From positions 1,364,001-1,428,000 of the forward strand of contig NZ_CP084528.1 of assembly GCF_020410745.1 (NCBI RefSeq): DNA of 64,000 bases, given 5' to 3'. Origin of the DNA: Kaistella polysaccharea (GTDB taxonomy: Bacteria; Bacteroidota; Bacteroidia; Flavobacteriales; Weeksellaceae). A program made the translations under genes and the position numbers. This document shows positions 53,086 to 60,143 of the stretch, in pieces; the stretch's first letter is position 1, and every line of letters starts with the position of its first letter. The notes below the pieces were generated by a model. The model saw only the letters and a list, made by a program, of their open reading frames with translations. It searched no databases and was not told the DNA's origin.

Positions 53086-53367
53086 ATGAGTAATTTAGAT
53101 ATGTGGGAAGTTTTTATCCAGACAAAACCGGGACTTTCCCATAAACACGCAGGAATTGTGCAAGCGGCAACTGCGGAAATGGCATTACAGGCAGCAAGAG
53201 ACGTTTATACCAGAAGAATGGAAGGAACCTCAATTTGGGTAGTTCCAAGTAAATATTTGGTGACTTCGGAAGGAATTGATAAAGAAGCATTTTTCGATCC
53301 GGCCGATGATAAACTCTATCGCCACCCGACTTTTTACGAAATCCCGAATGATGTGAAAAATATGTAA
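53086..53367 (+). CDS. paaB: 1,2-phenylacetyl-CoA epoxidase subunit PaaB
   Basis: This 93-residue protein has the PaaB pattern MWEVFIQTKPGLSHKHAGIV, MALQAARDVYTRRMEGTSIW, VVPSKYLVTS and ending FYEIPNDVKNM. PaaB is a small subunit of the PaaABCE epoxidase complex that attacks the aromatic ring of phenylacetyl-CoA. It is the first paa gene here; the catalytic di-iron subunit gene paaA, normally just upstream, is absent and a broken DUF695 gene is in its place. Confidence 0.95.
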   Translation: MSNLDMWEVFIQTKPGLSHKHAGIVQAATAEMALQAARDVYTRRMEGTSIWVVPSKYLVTSEGIDKEAFFDPADDKLYRHPTFYEIPNDVKNM

Positions 53368-53370
53368 ATC

Positions 53371-53443
53371 GTACTATGTCGGTTGTACTAGGTACAATGT
53401 AAATTCGACATCATCATTGTACTTTGTACATTTTACTTTATAC
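53371..53443. repeat. Word-like palindromic repeats between paaB and paaC
   Basis: The gap is made of related short words: ATGTCG ... CGACAT flanks a TTGTAC-TAG-GTACAA hairpin and is followed by GTACTTTGTACATTTTAC. The same words recur behind paaG at 55711-55780. Confidence 0.45.
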
Positions 53444-53454
53444 AAAAAAAATAA

Positions 53455-54204
53455 ATGAATCCACTTTTTAATTATACTTTAAAATTAGCCGATGATACTT
53501 TGATTTTTGGTCAAAGGTTGGGCGAACTTTGCGGACAGGGACCTTATCTGGAAGAAGATATCGCCTTGACGAATATCGCTTTAGATTATCTCGGACAGTC
53601 TAATAATTTTTATAAATACGCTGCACAAATTCAGGATCTTGGAAAATCAGAAGACGATTTGGCATTTTTGCGTTTGGAAAAAGAATATCTGAATTGTCAG
53701 TTGTCGGAACTTCCGAATGGTGATTATGCAAATACGCTTTTAAAAGTTTATTTCTTTTCGGTTTATCAGAAAATTCTTTACACAGAATTAATGAAAAGCA
53801 GCGACGAACAACTTTCTGCAATTGCGGAAAAATCTTTAAAAGAAGTAAAATATCATTATACGCATACTTCAACCTGGATTAAAATGTTTGCAGGCGGAAC
53901 CGAAGAAAGCAAAACCCGTTTGAAAAACGCCGTTGAAAATCTTTGGGAATACACGGGCGGAATGTTTGCAGAAACTCCAGGCGAAGAAGATCTTGCGAAA
54001 TTAGAAATCGTTCCGAACGGAAAACAAATTGAGGAACTTTGGAAAAAAACAGTCGCTGAAGATTTCCAAAATTTCGGCATAGAAATTCCCGAAAGTAAAT
54101 TTATGCAAAAAGGTTCAAGAACTGGCTATCACACCGAATATTTTGGATTCATTTTATGTGAATTGCAGTATATGCAGCGAACATATCCAAACTGCGCTTG
54201 GTAA
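53455..54204 (+). CDS. paaC: 1,2-phenylacetyl-CoA epoxidase subunit PaaC
   Basis: This 249-residue ferritin-like helical protein is the structural partner of PaaA in the epoxidase. It has ADDTLIFGQRLGELCGQGPY, LEEDIALTNIALDYLGQSN, KEVKYHYTHTSTWIKMFAGG and RTGYHTEYFGFILCELQYMQ. Length is normal. It lies 87 bases after paaB, with repeats in the gap. Confidence 0.95.
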   Translation: MNPLFNYTLKLADDTLIFGQRLGELCGQGPYLEEDIALTNIALDYLGQSNNFYKYAAQIQDLGKSEDDLAFLRLEKEYLNCQLSELPNGDYANTLLKVYFFSVYQKILYTELMKSSDEQLSAIAEKSLKEVKYHYTHTSTWIKMFAGGTEESKTRLKNAVENLWEYTGGMFAETPGEEDLAKLEIVPNGKQIEELWKKTVAEDFQNFGIEIPESKFMQKGSRTGYHTEYFGFILCELQYMQRTYPNCAW

Positions 54205-54207
54205 TAT

Positions 54208-54248
54208 TAGTTGATAGTTGATAGTTGATAGTTGATAGTTGATAGTTG
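54208..54248 (+). repeat. Heptanucleotide tandem array (TAGTTGA)n between paaC and paaD
   Basis: Five complete TAGTTGA units and a sixth partial unit lie between 54208 and 54248 with no interruption. Tandem heptads are common in Flavobacteriia intergenic DNA and can vary in copy number. Confidence 0.9.
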
Positions 54249-54353
54249 CAAAATTATTGATGTTGTACTTTTATGAACTTTTCAACGGCATAATTTCACT
54301 TTAATAATCATAAAACTTCTGTGGCTTTTGTGGTTTAAAAAAATATAAATCTT

Positions 54354-54827
54354 GTGGTTAATCAAGCAAACTTATTAGAGATACTTTCTCAGATTCCCGA
54401 TCCCGAAATTCCCGTAATCAATATCGTGGAACTCGGCATTGTTCGGGAAGCAAAAATGGTTTCCGATAACGAAGTCGAAATTGTTATTACACCGACTTAT
54501 TCGGCATGTCCAGCGATGTTTAACATTGAAGAAGACATTGTTAAACTCTTTAAAGAAAAAGGAATTCAGGCGAAAGTTACTACCAAAATTTCTCCCATTT
54601 GGACGACCGACTGGATTACCGATGAAGCGCGGGAAAAACTTCGTGTTTACGGAATTACGCCACCGGAAAAAGGAAATCACGAGGATCATTTAAATGTCCC
54701 GAAAAAATGTCCAAGATGCGGCTCTACTAATACAAAGCAAATCAGCAGATTTGGTTCTACGCTTTGCAAAGCCAGTTATCAATGCAATGATTGTCTGGAA
54801 CCTTTCGATTATTTTAAATGTCATTAA
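54354..54827 (+). CDS. paaD: Phenylacetate oxygenase maturation protein PaaD (PaaJ)
   Basis: This 157-residue protein has an N-terminal MIP18/SufT-like domain (ILSQIPDPEIPVINIVELGI, TPTYSACPAMFNIEEDI) and a C-terminal zinc ribbon (CPRCGSTNTKQISRFGSTLC, YQCNDCLEPFDYFKC). The family is thought to help load iron into the epoxidase. The start is a GTG at 54354. A gap of 149 bases with the heptad array separates it from paaC. Confidence 0.92.
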   Translation: MVNQANLLEILSQIPDPEIPVINIVELGIVREAKMVSDNEVEIVITPTYSACPAMFNIEEDIVKLFKEKGIQAKVTTKISPIWTTDWITDEAREKLRVYGITPPEKGNHEDHLNVPKKCPRCGSTNTKQISRFGSTLCKASYQCNDCLEPFDYFKCH

Positions 54828-54908
54828 ATAGAAGCTACCACATCGTTTTAAAGTTTACAAACTAATAAAATTATGGTAATTTAGGCATTCACAAAAAATT
54901 AATAAAAC

Positions 54909-55706
54909 ATGTACACCCAACTTCAAATAGAATCTCACCTGGATGGGAAATTGCTCATCGCTTATATTAATGACGAGAAAACTTTTAACAGTTTAAATAA
55001 ATCGACTCTTTCCGAACTTCGCACTTTTGTTCATGATGGAAGTCGTGACGAAAATGTTCGTTGTCTGGCGATTTCCGGTCGTGGAAAAGCGTTCTGTTCC
55101 GGACAAAATTTGAAAGATGCGATGTCATTTAGCGATCCGGATGAAGACCGGGTTATTCAAAGAATGGTGATTGATTATTATAATCCTTTGGTGAAAGAAA
55201 TTGCAAATGCTAGAAAACCAGTTATTTCCTTGGTGAATGGTCCTGCAGTTGGAGCTGGCGCAATGTTGGCTTTAATTTGTGATTTCACTTTGTCTACAGA
55301 ATCTTCTTACTTTTCACAGGCATTTGTCAATATTGGATTAATTCCTGATACCGGCGGAACATATTGGTTACCAAAACTTTTGGGCAGACAACAAGCAAAT
55401 TATCTGGCTTTTACCGGAAAAAAAATATCAGCGAAAGAAGCGAAAGATTTAGGATTAATTGCCGATGTTTTCGAAGATGAAAACTTTGTGCAAAATGCAA
55501 TGGCTGTTTTAACTCAAATCTCCAATCTACCGACGAAAGCGATTTCACTCACAAAAAAAGCTTTCAATGAATCTTATGATAATACACTGGTTCAGCAATT
55601 AGATATAGAAGGAATACTTCAGCAAGAAGCGGCAGAATCAGAAGATTTCATGGAAGGAGTTTCAGCATTTTTAGAAAAAAGAATACCGGAGTATAAAGGG
55701 AAGTAG
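54909..55706 (+). CDS. paaG: 2-(1,2-epoxy-1,2-dihydrophenyl)acetyl-CoA isomerase (enoyl-CoA hydratase family)
   Basis: This 265-residue crotonase-fold enzyme has CLAISGRGKAFCSGQNLKDA, VNGPAVGAGAMLALICDFTL and FVNIGLIPDTGGTYWLPKLL. The SGQNLKD and GLIPDTGGTYWLPK segments are typical of PaaG, which isomerises the ring epoxide to an oxepin. Length is normal. It follows paaD by 81 bases. A large inverted repeat lies behind it. Confidence 0.9.
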   Translation: MYTQLQIESHLDGKLLIAYINDEKTFNSLNKSTLSELRTFVHDGSRDENVRCLAISGRGKAFCSGQNLKDAMSFSDPDEDRVIQRMVIDYYNPLVKEIANARKPVISLVNGPAVGAGAMLALICDFTLSTESSYFSQAFVNIGLIPDTGGTYWLPKLLGRQQANYLAFTGKKISAKEAKDLGLIADVFEDENFVQNAMAVLTQISNLPTKAISLTKKAFNESYDNTLVQQLDIEGILQQEAAESEDFMEGVSAFLEKRIPEYKGK

Positions 55707-55716
55707 CACATTGTAG

Positions 55717-55769
55717 AATGTCGGAGGTACAAAGTAAAATGTAATTAAATACTTTCTACCTCCGACATT
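55717..55769. repeat. 20-bp inverted repeat downstream of paaG
   Basis: The arms 55717-55736 and 55750-55769 match at 19 of 20 positions with a 13-base loop. The core is AATGTCGGAGGTA / TACCTCCGACATT. It is not followed by a T run, so it is unlike the terminators elsewhere in the window. Related words occur between paaB and paaC. Confidence 0.75.
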
Positions 55770-55816
55770 TTACATTTTAAAGTAAAAAAAACATAAGATA
55801 AAAATTAGCAAATTGT

Positions 55817-56629
55817 ATGAGAAAATTAATTATCATGTTATTTATTTTTATAATAAATTACAGTTTCGCACAAACGAAACAGTTTATTTACGAATATATT
55901 TCTATACCCGATTCTACGCAAAAAAAGAATTCTCATTCTGAAATAATGGTTCTAAATATTGATAAAGAGCAATCTGAATATTTCAGCTATAGAAAATTTG
56001 TTTCAGATTCTACAATCCAGTCAGAAATTAAAGATGGTTCTTATTTTCTTAAACCACCTGCTCCACCGCAAAAAAGAAGTACAATAATTCCAAGACTTAG
56101 GATCATCAAAAAAAATAATTCTAGTACCATTGAATATATTACACCGATTTCTGAAACTGACTATGTGGTTCATCAAAATATCGATTTAAAATGGAAACTT
56201 CATCCGGAATACCTCTCGGTTTTAGATTATAAAGCGCAAAAGGCAACCATTGAATTTGCTGGTAGAAAATGGATTGCTTGGTTCACAAAAGATATCCCTT
56301 TCCAAGATGGTCCATACAAATTCCAAGGTTTGCCAGGCTTAATCGTAAAAATAGAAGACGAGTCTAAAAGTCATCAATTTGAATTAAAAGGGATTAAAAA
56401 TTTGAACGAAAATTTTGTGTACCCAGACAATTCAAATAACGTTAAGATTACAATTCCCCATGCAAAGTTTATAAAAGCGTTTAAAGAAAATCGAAAATAT
56501 CCAGCGATTGCCTTAAAGAAAAGATTTCCTAATGCCGAACATGCAGAAATGATTAAAAATATTGAAAAAAACATGATGGAGGAACTCAAAAAAGACAATA
56601 ACATCATTGAAATCGATCTAATTAAATAA
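55817..56629 (+). CDS. GLPGLI family protein
   Basis: This 270-residue protein has a signal peptide (RKLIIMLFIFIINYSFAQ) and the family motif PYKFQGLPGLIVKIEDESK near residue 175, after RKWIAWFTKDIPFQDG. The GLPGLI family is Bacteroidota-specific, exported and of unknown function. It sits inside the paa cluster, and its stop overlaps the paaH start by one base (TAATG), so it is coupled to paaH. Usual paa operons lack it. Confidence 0.88.
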   Translation: MRKLIIMLFIFIINYSFAQTKQFIYEYISIPDSTQKKNSHSEIMVLNIDKEQSEYFSYRKFVSDSTIQSEIKDGSYFLKPPAPPQKRSTIIPRLRIIKKNNSSTIEYITPISETDYVVHQNIDLKWKLHPEYLSVLDYKAQKATIEFAGRKWIAWFTKDIPFQDGPYKFQGLPGLIVKIEDESKSHQFELKGIKNLNENFVYPDNSNNVKITIPHAKFIKAFKENRKYPAIALKKRFPNAEHAEMIKNIEKNMMEELKKDNNIIEIDLIK

Positions 56630-57762
56630 TGAAAAACGTAGGAATAATAGGTTCTGGAACCATGGGAATTGGAATTGCACAAGTTGCAGCAACTGCCGGT
56701 TGTGAAGTTTTCTTGTATGATCAAAACTCAGCACAAACAGAAAAGTCTTTAGCAAGTCTTAAAAAGGTTCTGGACAGATTGGTTGAAAAACAAAAAATTT
56801 CTGCAGAAAAAGGCGAAGATATTTTTACAAAAATAAAACCTTGTACGGAACTTCAGGATTTCAAAGATTGTGATTTGGTGATTGAAGCGATCATTGAAAA
56901 CAAAGAAATCAAAACAAAAGTTTTTCAACAATTAGAAGAAATTATTTCTGATGAATGTATTATTTCTAGCAACACTTCTTCGATTTCAATCACTTCCCTA
57001 TCTTCAGAATTGAAGAATCCGAAACGTTTTATTGGAATTCATTTTTTCAATCCGGCTCCTTTAATGCCTTTGGTGGAAGTTATTCCGGGATTGTTAACCG
57101 AGAAAACTTTGGCTTACGAAATTACTTCCTTAATGGAAAGTTGGGGTAAAACTCCAGTCATTGCGAAAGATGTTCCTGGATTTATTGTGAATAGAATTGC
57201 GCGTCCGTTTTATGGAGAAGCGTTGAGAATTGCTGAAGAGAATATCGCCACGCCGGAACAGATTGATGATGCGATGCGAACTTTGGGTAATTTCAAAATG
57301 GGACCTTTTGAATTGATGGATCTCATTGGGATTGATGTTAATTTCTCTGTAACAAAAACGGTTTACGCTGATTATTTTTACGATCCGAAATATAAACCGA
57401 GTTTGCTTCAACAAAGAATGAGCGAGGCAAAATTACACGGTCGAAAAACGGGAAAAGGTTTTTACGATTACTCCGAAAATGCTCAAAAACCTGCTCCCGA
57501 AAAAGACGAAGAATTGTACCAGGAAATTTTCATGCGGATTTTATCAATGTTAATCAACGAAGCCGTAGAAGCAAAACGACTTGGAATCGCCAACGATGAA
57601 GCCATAGAATTAGCCATGCAAAAAGGCGTGAACTATCCGAAAGGTTTGTTGCAGTGGGGATTTGATATTGGCTTTAATAAAGTTTCTGAAACCTTGCAAA
57701 ATCTTTACGAAGTATATCAGGAGGAAAGATACCGGCAAAGCGCGCTTCTTCGCAAGATGTAA
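56629..57762 (+). CDS. paaH: 3-hydroxyacyl-CoA dehydrogenase
   Basis: This 377-residue NAD-dependent enzyme oxidises the 3-hydroxyadipyl-CoA intermediate late in phenylacetate breakdown. It has the Rossmann loop VGIIGSGTMGIGIAQVAATA, SSNTSSISITSLSSELKNP, the catalytic IGIHFFNPAPLMPLVEVIPG, and DVPGFIVNRIARPFYGEAL before the second C-terminal domain. Length fits PaaH of Bacteroidota. Confidence 0.92.
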   Translation: MKNVGIIGSGTMGIGIAQVAATAGCEVFLYDQNSAQTEKSLASLKKVLDRLVEKQKISAEKGEDIFTKIKPCTELQDFKDCDLVIEAIIENKEIKTKVFQQLEEIISDECIISSNTSSISITSLSSELKNPKRFIGIHFFNPAPLMPLVEVIPGLLTEKTLAYEITSLMESWGKTPVIAKDVPGFIVNRIARPFYGEALRIAEENIATPEQIDDAMRTLGNFKMGPFELMDLIGIDVNFSVTKTVYADYFYDPKYKPSLLQQRMSEAKLHGRKTGKGFYDYSENAQKPAPEKDEELYQEIFMRILSMLINEAVEAKRLGIANDEAIELAMQKGVNYPKGLLQWGFDIGFNKVSETLQNLYEVYQEERYRQSALLRKM

Positions 57763-57816
57763 GAATTAATTAAATGCAGCAACTGCTGTTATATTTATAG
57801 CGGTGAAAATCTATGC

Positions 57817-57847
57817 AATCTGTGCGCAAAAAATTATTGCACAGATT
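57817..57847. repeat. Hairpin behind paaH
   Basis: Perfect 9-bp arms (AATCTGTGC / GCACAGATT) with a 13-base loop lie in the 192-base gap after paaH. No T run follows. The rest of the gap is the ancestral 5' end of the next small gene. Confidence 0.5.
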
Positions 57848-57954
57848 TCCACAGAAGAAATTCAATTATAACACAATTACAAATCGCCAACTACATGGAT
57901 TAAAAGAACGACCTTTCTGAGTTATCAGATGAGAAATTAATTAAAAGAAGAGAT

Positions 57955-58158
57955 ATGCTGAAAGGAGTTCTTATTGGCATGTACGCTGTTTGTATATTGC
58001 TTGTTGTCTTGCTTTCATATATCTTTTTCAATAAAGGATTTAGCTCCATATCGATTGCTGTATTTATTCCGGTTTTTATGTTACCCGTAATTAGTTTGCC
58101 TTTACTTTTTCAAGTGAAAACTTTAAACAAAGAAGTTAAATCGCGTAATTTGAAATAA
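57955..58158 (+). CDS. Small membrane protein, probably truncated at the N-terminus
   Basis: This 67-residue protein has two hydrophobic helices (GVLIGMYAVCILLVVLLSYI and ISIAVFIPVFMLPVISLPLL) and a basic tail. The same frame extends upstream with DLSELSDEKLIKRRD, a plausible cytosolic N-terminus, to an ATG at 57895, but codon 3 of that frame is TAA (57901-57903). So the original gene probably began at 57895 and now either starts at 57955 or is dead. Function is unknown. Confidence 0.6.
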   Translation: MLKGVLIGMYAVCILLVVLLSYIFFNKGFSSISIAVFIPVFMLPVISLPLLFQVKTLNKEVKSRNLK

Positions 58159-58220
58159 ATTTTCGCTCATTCTATTTTCATTTTTAAAATTTTAAATTAT
58201 CTCATTTTCAAACTAAAACC

Positions 58221-58634
58221 ATGACTCCATACGAACTCGCGCAATACATGCTTAATCAGGATCACTTCTCACAATGGATGGGAATAAAACTCATCGAAGT
58301 TCGCGAGAAATATTGTCTGATTGTAATGCCTGTAAAACAAGAAATGATCAACGGATTGCGAACGGTTCACGGCGGCGTTACTTTTTCCCTCGCAGATTCT
58401 GCTTTGGCTTTTTCGAGTAATAATACGAATGAAGCTTCTGTTGCTTTACATTGTTCAATGAACTTTACAAAAGCAATTCGATTGGGAGATACTTTAACGG
58501 CAGAAAGTGTTTTGATTTCCGATACCAGAAAAACTGGAGTTTATGATATTTCGATTACGAATCAGCATAAAGTTCTAGTTGCGACTTTTCGTGGCACGGT
58601 TTATAAAATCGATAAGAAGGTGACGGATCTATAG
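58221..58634 (+). CDS. paaI: Hotdog-fold phenylacetic acid thioesterase PaaI
   Basis: This 137-residue acyl-CoA thioesterase has MGIKLIEVREKYCLIVMPVK, the catalytic GLRTVHGGVTFSLADSALAF, and LGDTLTAESVLISDTRKTGV. It ends VATFRGTVYKIDKKVTDL. PaaI removes CoA from stalled or misdirected intermediates of the pathway. A diverged second copy of its last 19 codons lies at 59319-59375, beyond the toxin-antitoxin pair. Confidence 0.92.
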   Translation: MTPYELAQYMLNQDHFSQWMGIKLIEVREKYCLIVMPVKQEMINGLRTVHGGVTFSLADSALAFSSNNTNEASVALHCSMNFTKAIRLGDTLTAESVLISDTRKTGVYDISITNQHKVLVATFRGTVYKIDKKVTDL

Positions 58635-58708
58635 ATCTAAAGATTTTGATAATTTATTTAAAAAACTGTTAATCAATATAATTACCTTTTAAAATACTTA
58701 CAAATAGA

Positions 58709-58740
58709 TTTGTCATTTATACCAAAACTTGGTACATTTG
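58709..58740 (+). promoter_or_regulatory. Promoter of the ParD/ParE module
   Basis: TTTG (58709-58712), 20 bases of spacer and TACATTTG (58733-58740) fit the Bacteroidota consensus exactly. The antitoxin ATG follows 18 bases later. It is the best promoter match I found in this window. Confidence 0.75.
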
Positions 58741-58758
58741 TTTCAAAGTAAAAACGAA

Positions 58759-59007
58759 ATGGGAAAAAATACATCAATATTACTTGGCGATCATTTTGAA
58801 AATTTTGTCAACGAAAAAATTACTAGCGGAAAATTTTCATCTGTAAGTGAAGTCATTAGAAATGCGTTGCGTTTAATGGAAAATGAAGAAAATAAAACGA
58901 AGATTTTGATCAACGAACTTAAAATTGGAGAAAAAAGTGGAATCGTAAAAGATTTTGACAGGAATGAAAATTTAAAAAAGATTCACGCCAAACACCTCGT
59001 TAAATGA
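58759..59007 (+). CDS. Type II antitoxin, ParD family
   Basis: This 82-residue protein has a ribbon-helix-helix N-terminus (GKNTSILLGDHFENFVNEKI, SGKFSSVSEVIRNALRLMEN) typical of ParD/CC2985-type antitoxins, with a C-terminal tail that would wrap the toxin. I chose ATG 58759 because the family starts MGKNTS. The RHH domain should bind its own promoter. It overlaps the toxin start by 4 bases. Confidence 0.9.
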   Translation: MGKNTSILLGDHFENFVNEKITSGKFSSVSEVIRNALRLMENEENKTKILINELKIGEKSGIVKDFDRNENLKKIHAKHLVK

Positions 59008-59300
59008 TTTTTGAAATAAGTGAAAAAGCAAATGAAGATCTTGAAAACATTTGGTTATACACTTATGAAAATTGGTCCCAAGAACAGGCAGACCGCTATT
59101 ATAATCTTATCCTAAATGAGATTGAATATATTACTGAGAATTTCGAAAGTGGCAAATCATTCGAACATATTAGAAAAGGTTATCGCTCTGCAAAAGTAAA
59201 ATCCCATCTTGTTTTTTACCGAATATCAAAAAGAGATACCATAGAAATCATCAGAATACTTCATCAAAGAATGGATATTGAAAACCGCCTGGTAGAATAA
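59004..59300 (+). CDS. Type II toxin, RelE/ParE family
   Basis: This 98-residue protein has the RelE/ParE fold pattern FEISEKANEDLENIWLYTYE, ADRYYNLILNEIEYITENF, GYRSAKVKSHLVFYRI and IEIIRILHQRMDIENRL. Next to a ParD antitoxin it is more likely ParE-like (gyrase inhibitor) than an mRNA nuclease, but this cannot be settled by sequence. The open frame is intact. The module sits between two copies of the paaI 3' end. Confidence 0.9.
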   Translation: MIFEISEKANEDLENIWLYTYENWSQEQADRYYNLILNEIEYITENFESGKSFEHIRKGYRSAKVKSHLVFYRISKRDTIEIIRILHQRMDIENRLVE

Positions 59301-59318
59301 TATCAAAACATAATTTTG

Positions 59319-59375
59319 TTAGCAACTTTTCGTGGAACAGTTTATAAAATTGAGAAGAAAGTGACGGATTTGTAA
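59319..59375 (+). pseudogene. Second, diverged copy of the paaI 3' end
   Basis: These 19 codons encode LATFRGTVYKIEKKVTDL and a stop, against VATFRGTVYKIDKKVTDL in paaI. By hand I count 46 of 57 identical bases; 9 of 11 differences are in third codon positions, so the copies diverged while coding. The toxin-antitoxin module therefore separates a paaI gene from a tail of another paaI allele. Confidence 0.85.
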
Positions 59376-59383
59376 TTTTTTTT

Positions 59384-59480
59384 GGGCAGACAATTCTGCC
59401 TTCCACTCCCGCTTTTTTTATTGTTGGCTTCGACAAGCTCAGCCAACAATAAAAAAGAGCTCCGTTCAAGTCGGGCTGCA
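59384..59480 (-). repeat. Hairpin-bearing flavobacterial intergenic element, copy B
   Basis: Read on the minus strand it runs TGCAGCCCGACTTGAACGG, CTCTTTTTT, a 10-bp hairpin (ATTGTTGGCT / AGCCAACAAT around GAGCTTGTCGA), AAAAAAAGCGGGAGTGG and a last hairpin GGCAGA / TCTGCC. The first 27 bases from AGCCCG to the T run align in length and order with copy A at 28141-28220. With the paaI tail and a terminator it accounts for most of the 318-base gap before the sigma factor. Confidence 0.6.
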
Positions 59481-59533
59481 GATTAGTTCCCAAAACAAAA
59501 AGAGGAATTAATAATAAAAAGCGAGCAAAAATT

Positions 59534-59564
59534 AAACTTCAAAAACTATTTTGAAGTTTTTTTT
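59534..59564 (+). terminator. Terminator upstream of the sigma factor operon
   Basis: An 11-bp perfect stem (AAACTTCAAAA / TTTTGAAGTTT) with a 4-base loop is followed by a T run to 59564. It would end transcripts from the paaI/ParDE side. Confidence 0.8.
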
Positions 59565-59618
59565 ATTTTCATGTAATATAATTCGGAAATTAGTTGTCTT
59601 ACTTATAGAAACTAAACT

Positions 59619-60131
59619 ATGACTCACGAGATTTTCAAAAATACGGTATTCTGTCTCAAGGATGAGATGTATCGTTTTGCGAAAAGATTCGTGATCAGCA
59701 GCGACGAAGCGGAAGATGTTGTACAGGATTTAATGATGAAATTTTGGCAGAAAAAAGAAGAACTCGCGAGTTTCGGAAACATGAAATCTTATGCGATGAA
59801 GTCGGTGAAAAATGAATGTTTGAACCGTTTAAAGCATGAAGACGTGAAATTGGGATTTGCAGATTTTCAAATGCACAGAAGTGAAATTCATGAAGTGGAA
59901 TCGAATAATATGAAAGATCAGATCATTGGTTTTATTAATGAACTTCCGGAAAAACAAAAAGCTGTAATTCACTTAAAAGATGTAGAAGATTTCGATGTAG
60001 TAGAAATTTCACAAATCCTGGAAATGGAGCAAAATGCAGTTCGTGTAAATTTGATGAGAGCACGACAAAAAGTGAAAGAACAAATCCAGAAACTGATGGA
60101 TTATGAAAACAGAATGATCGAAAATTTATAA
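59619..60131 (+). CDS. ECF-type RNA polymerase sigma factor
   Basis: This 170-residue sigma-70 family protein has region 2 (DEMYRFAKRFVISSDEAEDV, VQDLMMKFWQKKEELASFGN, MKSYAMKSVKNECLNRLKHE) and region 4 (ELPEKQKAVIHLKDVEDFDV, EISQILEMEQNAVRVNLMRA). It is the first gene of an operon whose second product has the look of an anti-sigma factor. ECF sigmas usually control their own operon. I see no standard TAnnTTTG box before it, which fits a dedicated promoter. Confidence 0.92.
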   Translation: MTHEIFKNTVFCLKDEMYRFAKRFVISSDEAEDVVQDLMMKFWQKKEELASFGNMKSYAMKSVKNECLNRLKHEDVKLGFADFQMHRSEIHEVESNNMKDQIIGFINELPEKQKAVIHLKDVEDFDVVEISQILEMEQNAVRVNLMRARQKVKEQIQKLMDYENRMIENL

Positions 60132-60143
60132 AAAATTTTTAGA

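Noticed and set aside
54208-54248. CRISPR array
   Set aside because: The unit is a 7-base head-to-tail repeat without spacers, and no cas gene is near.
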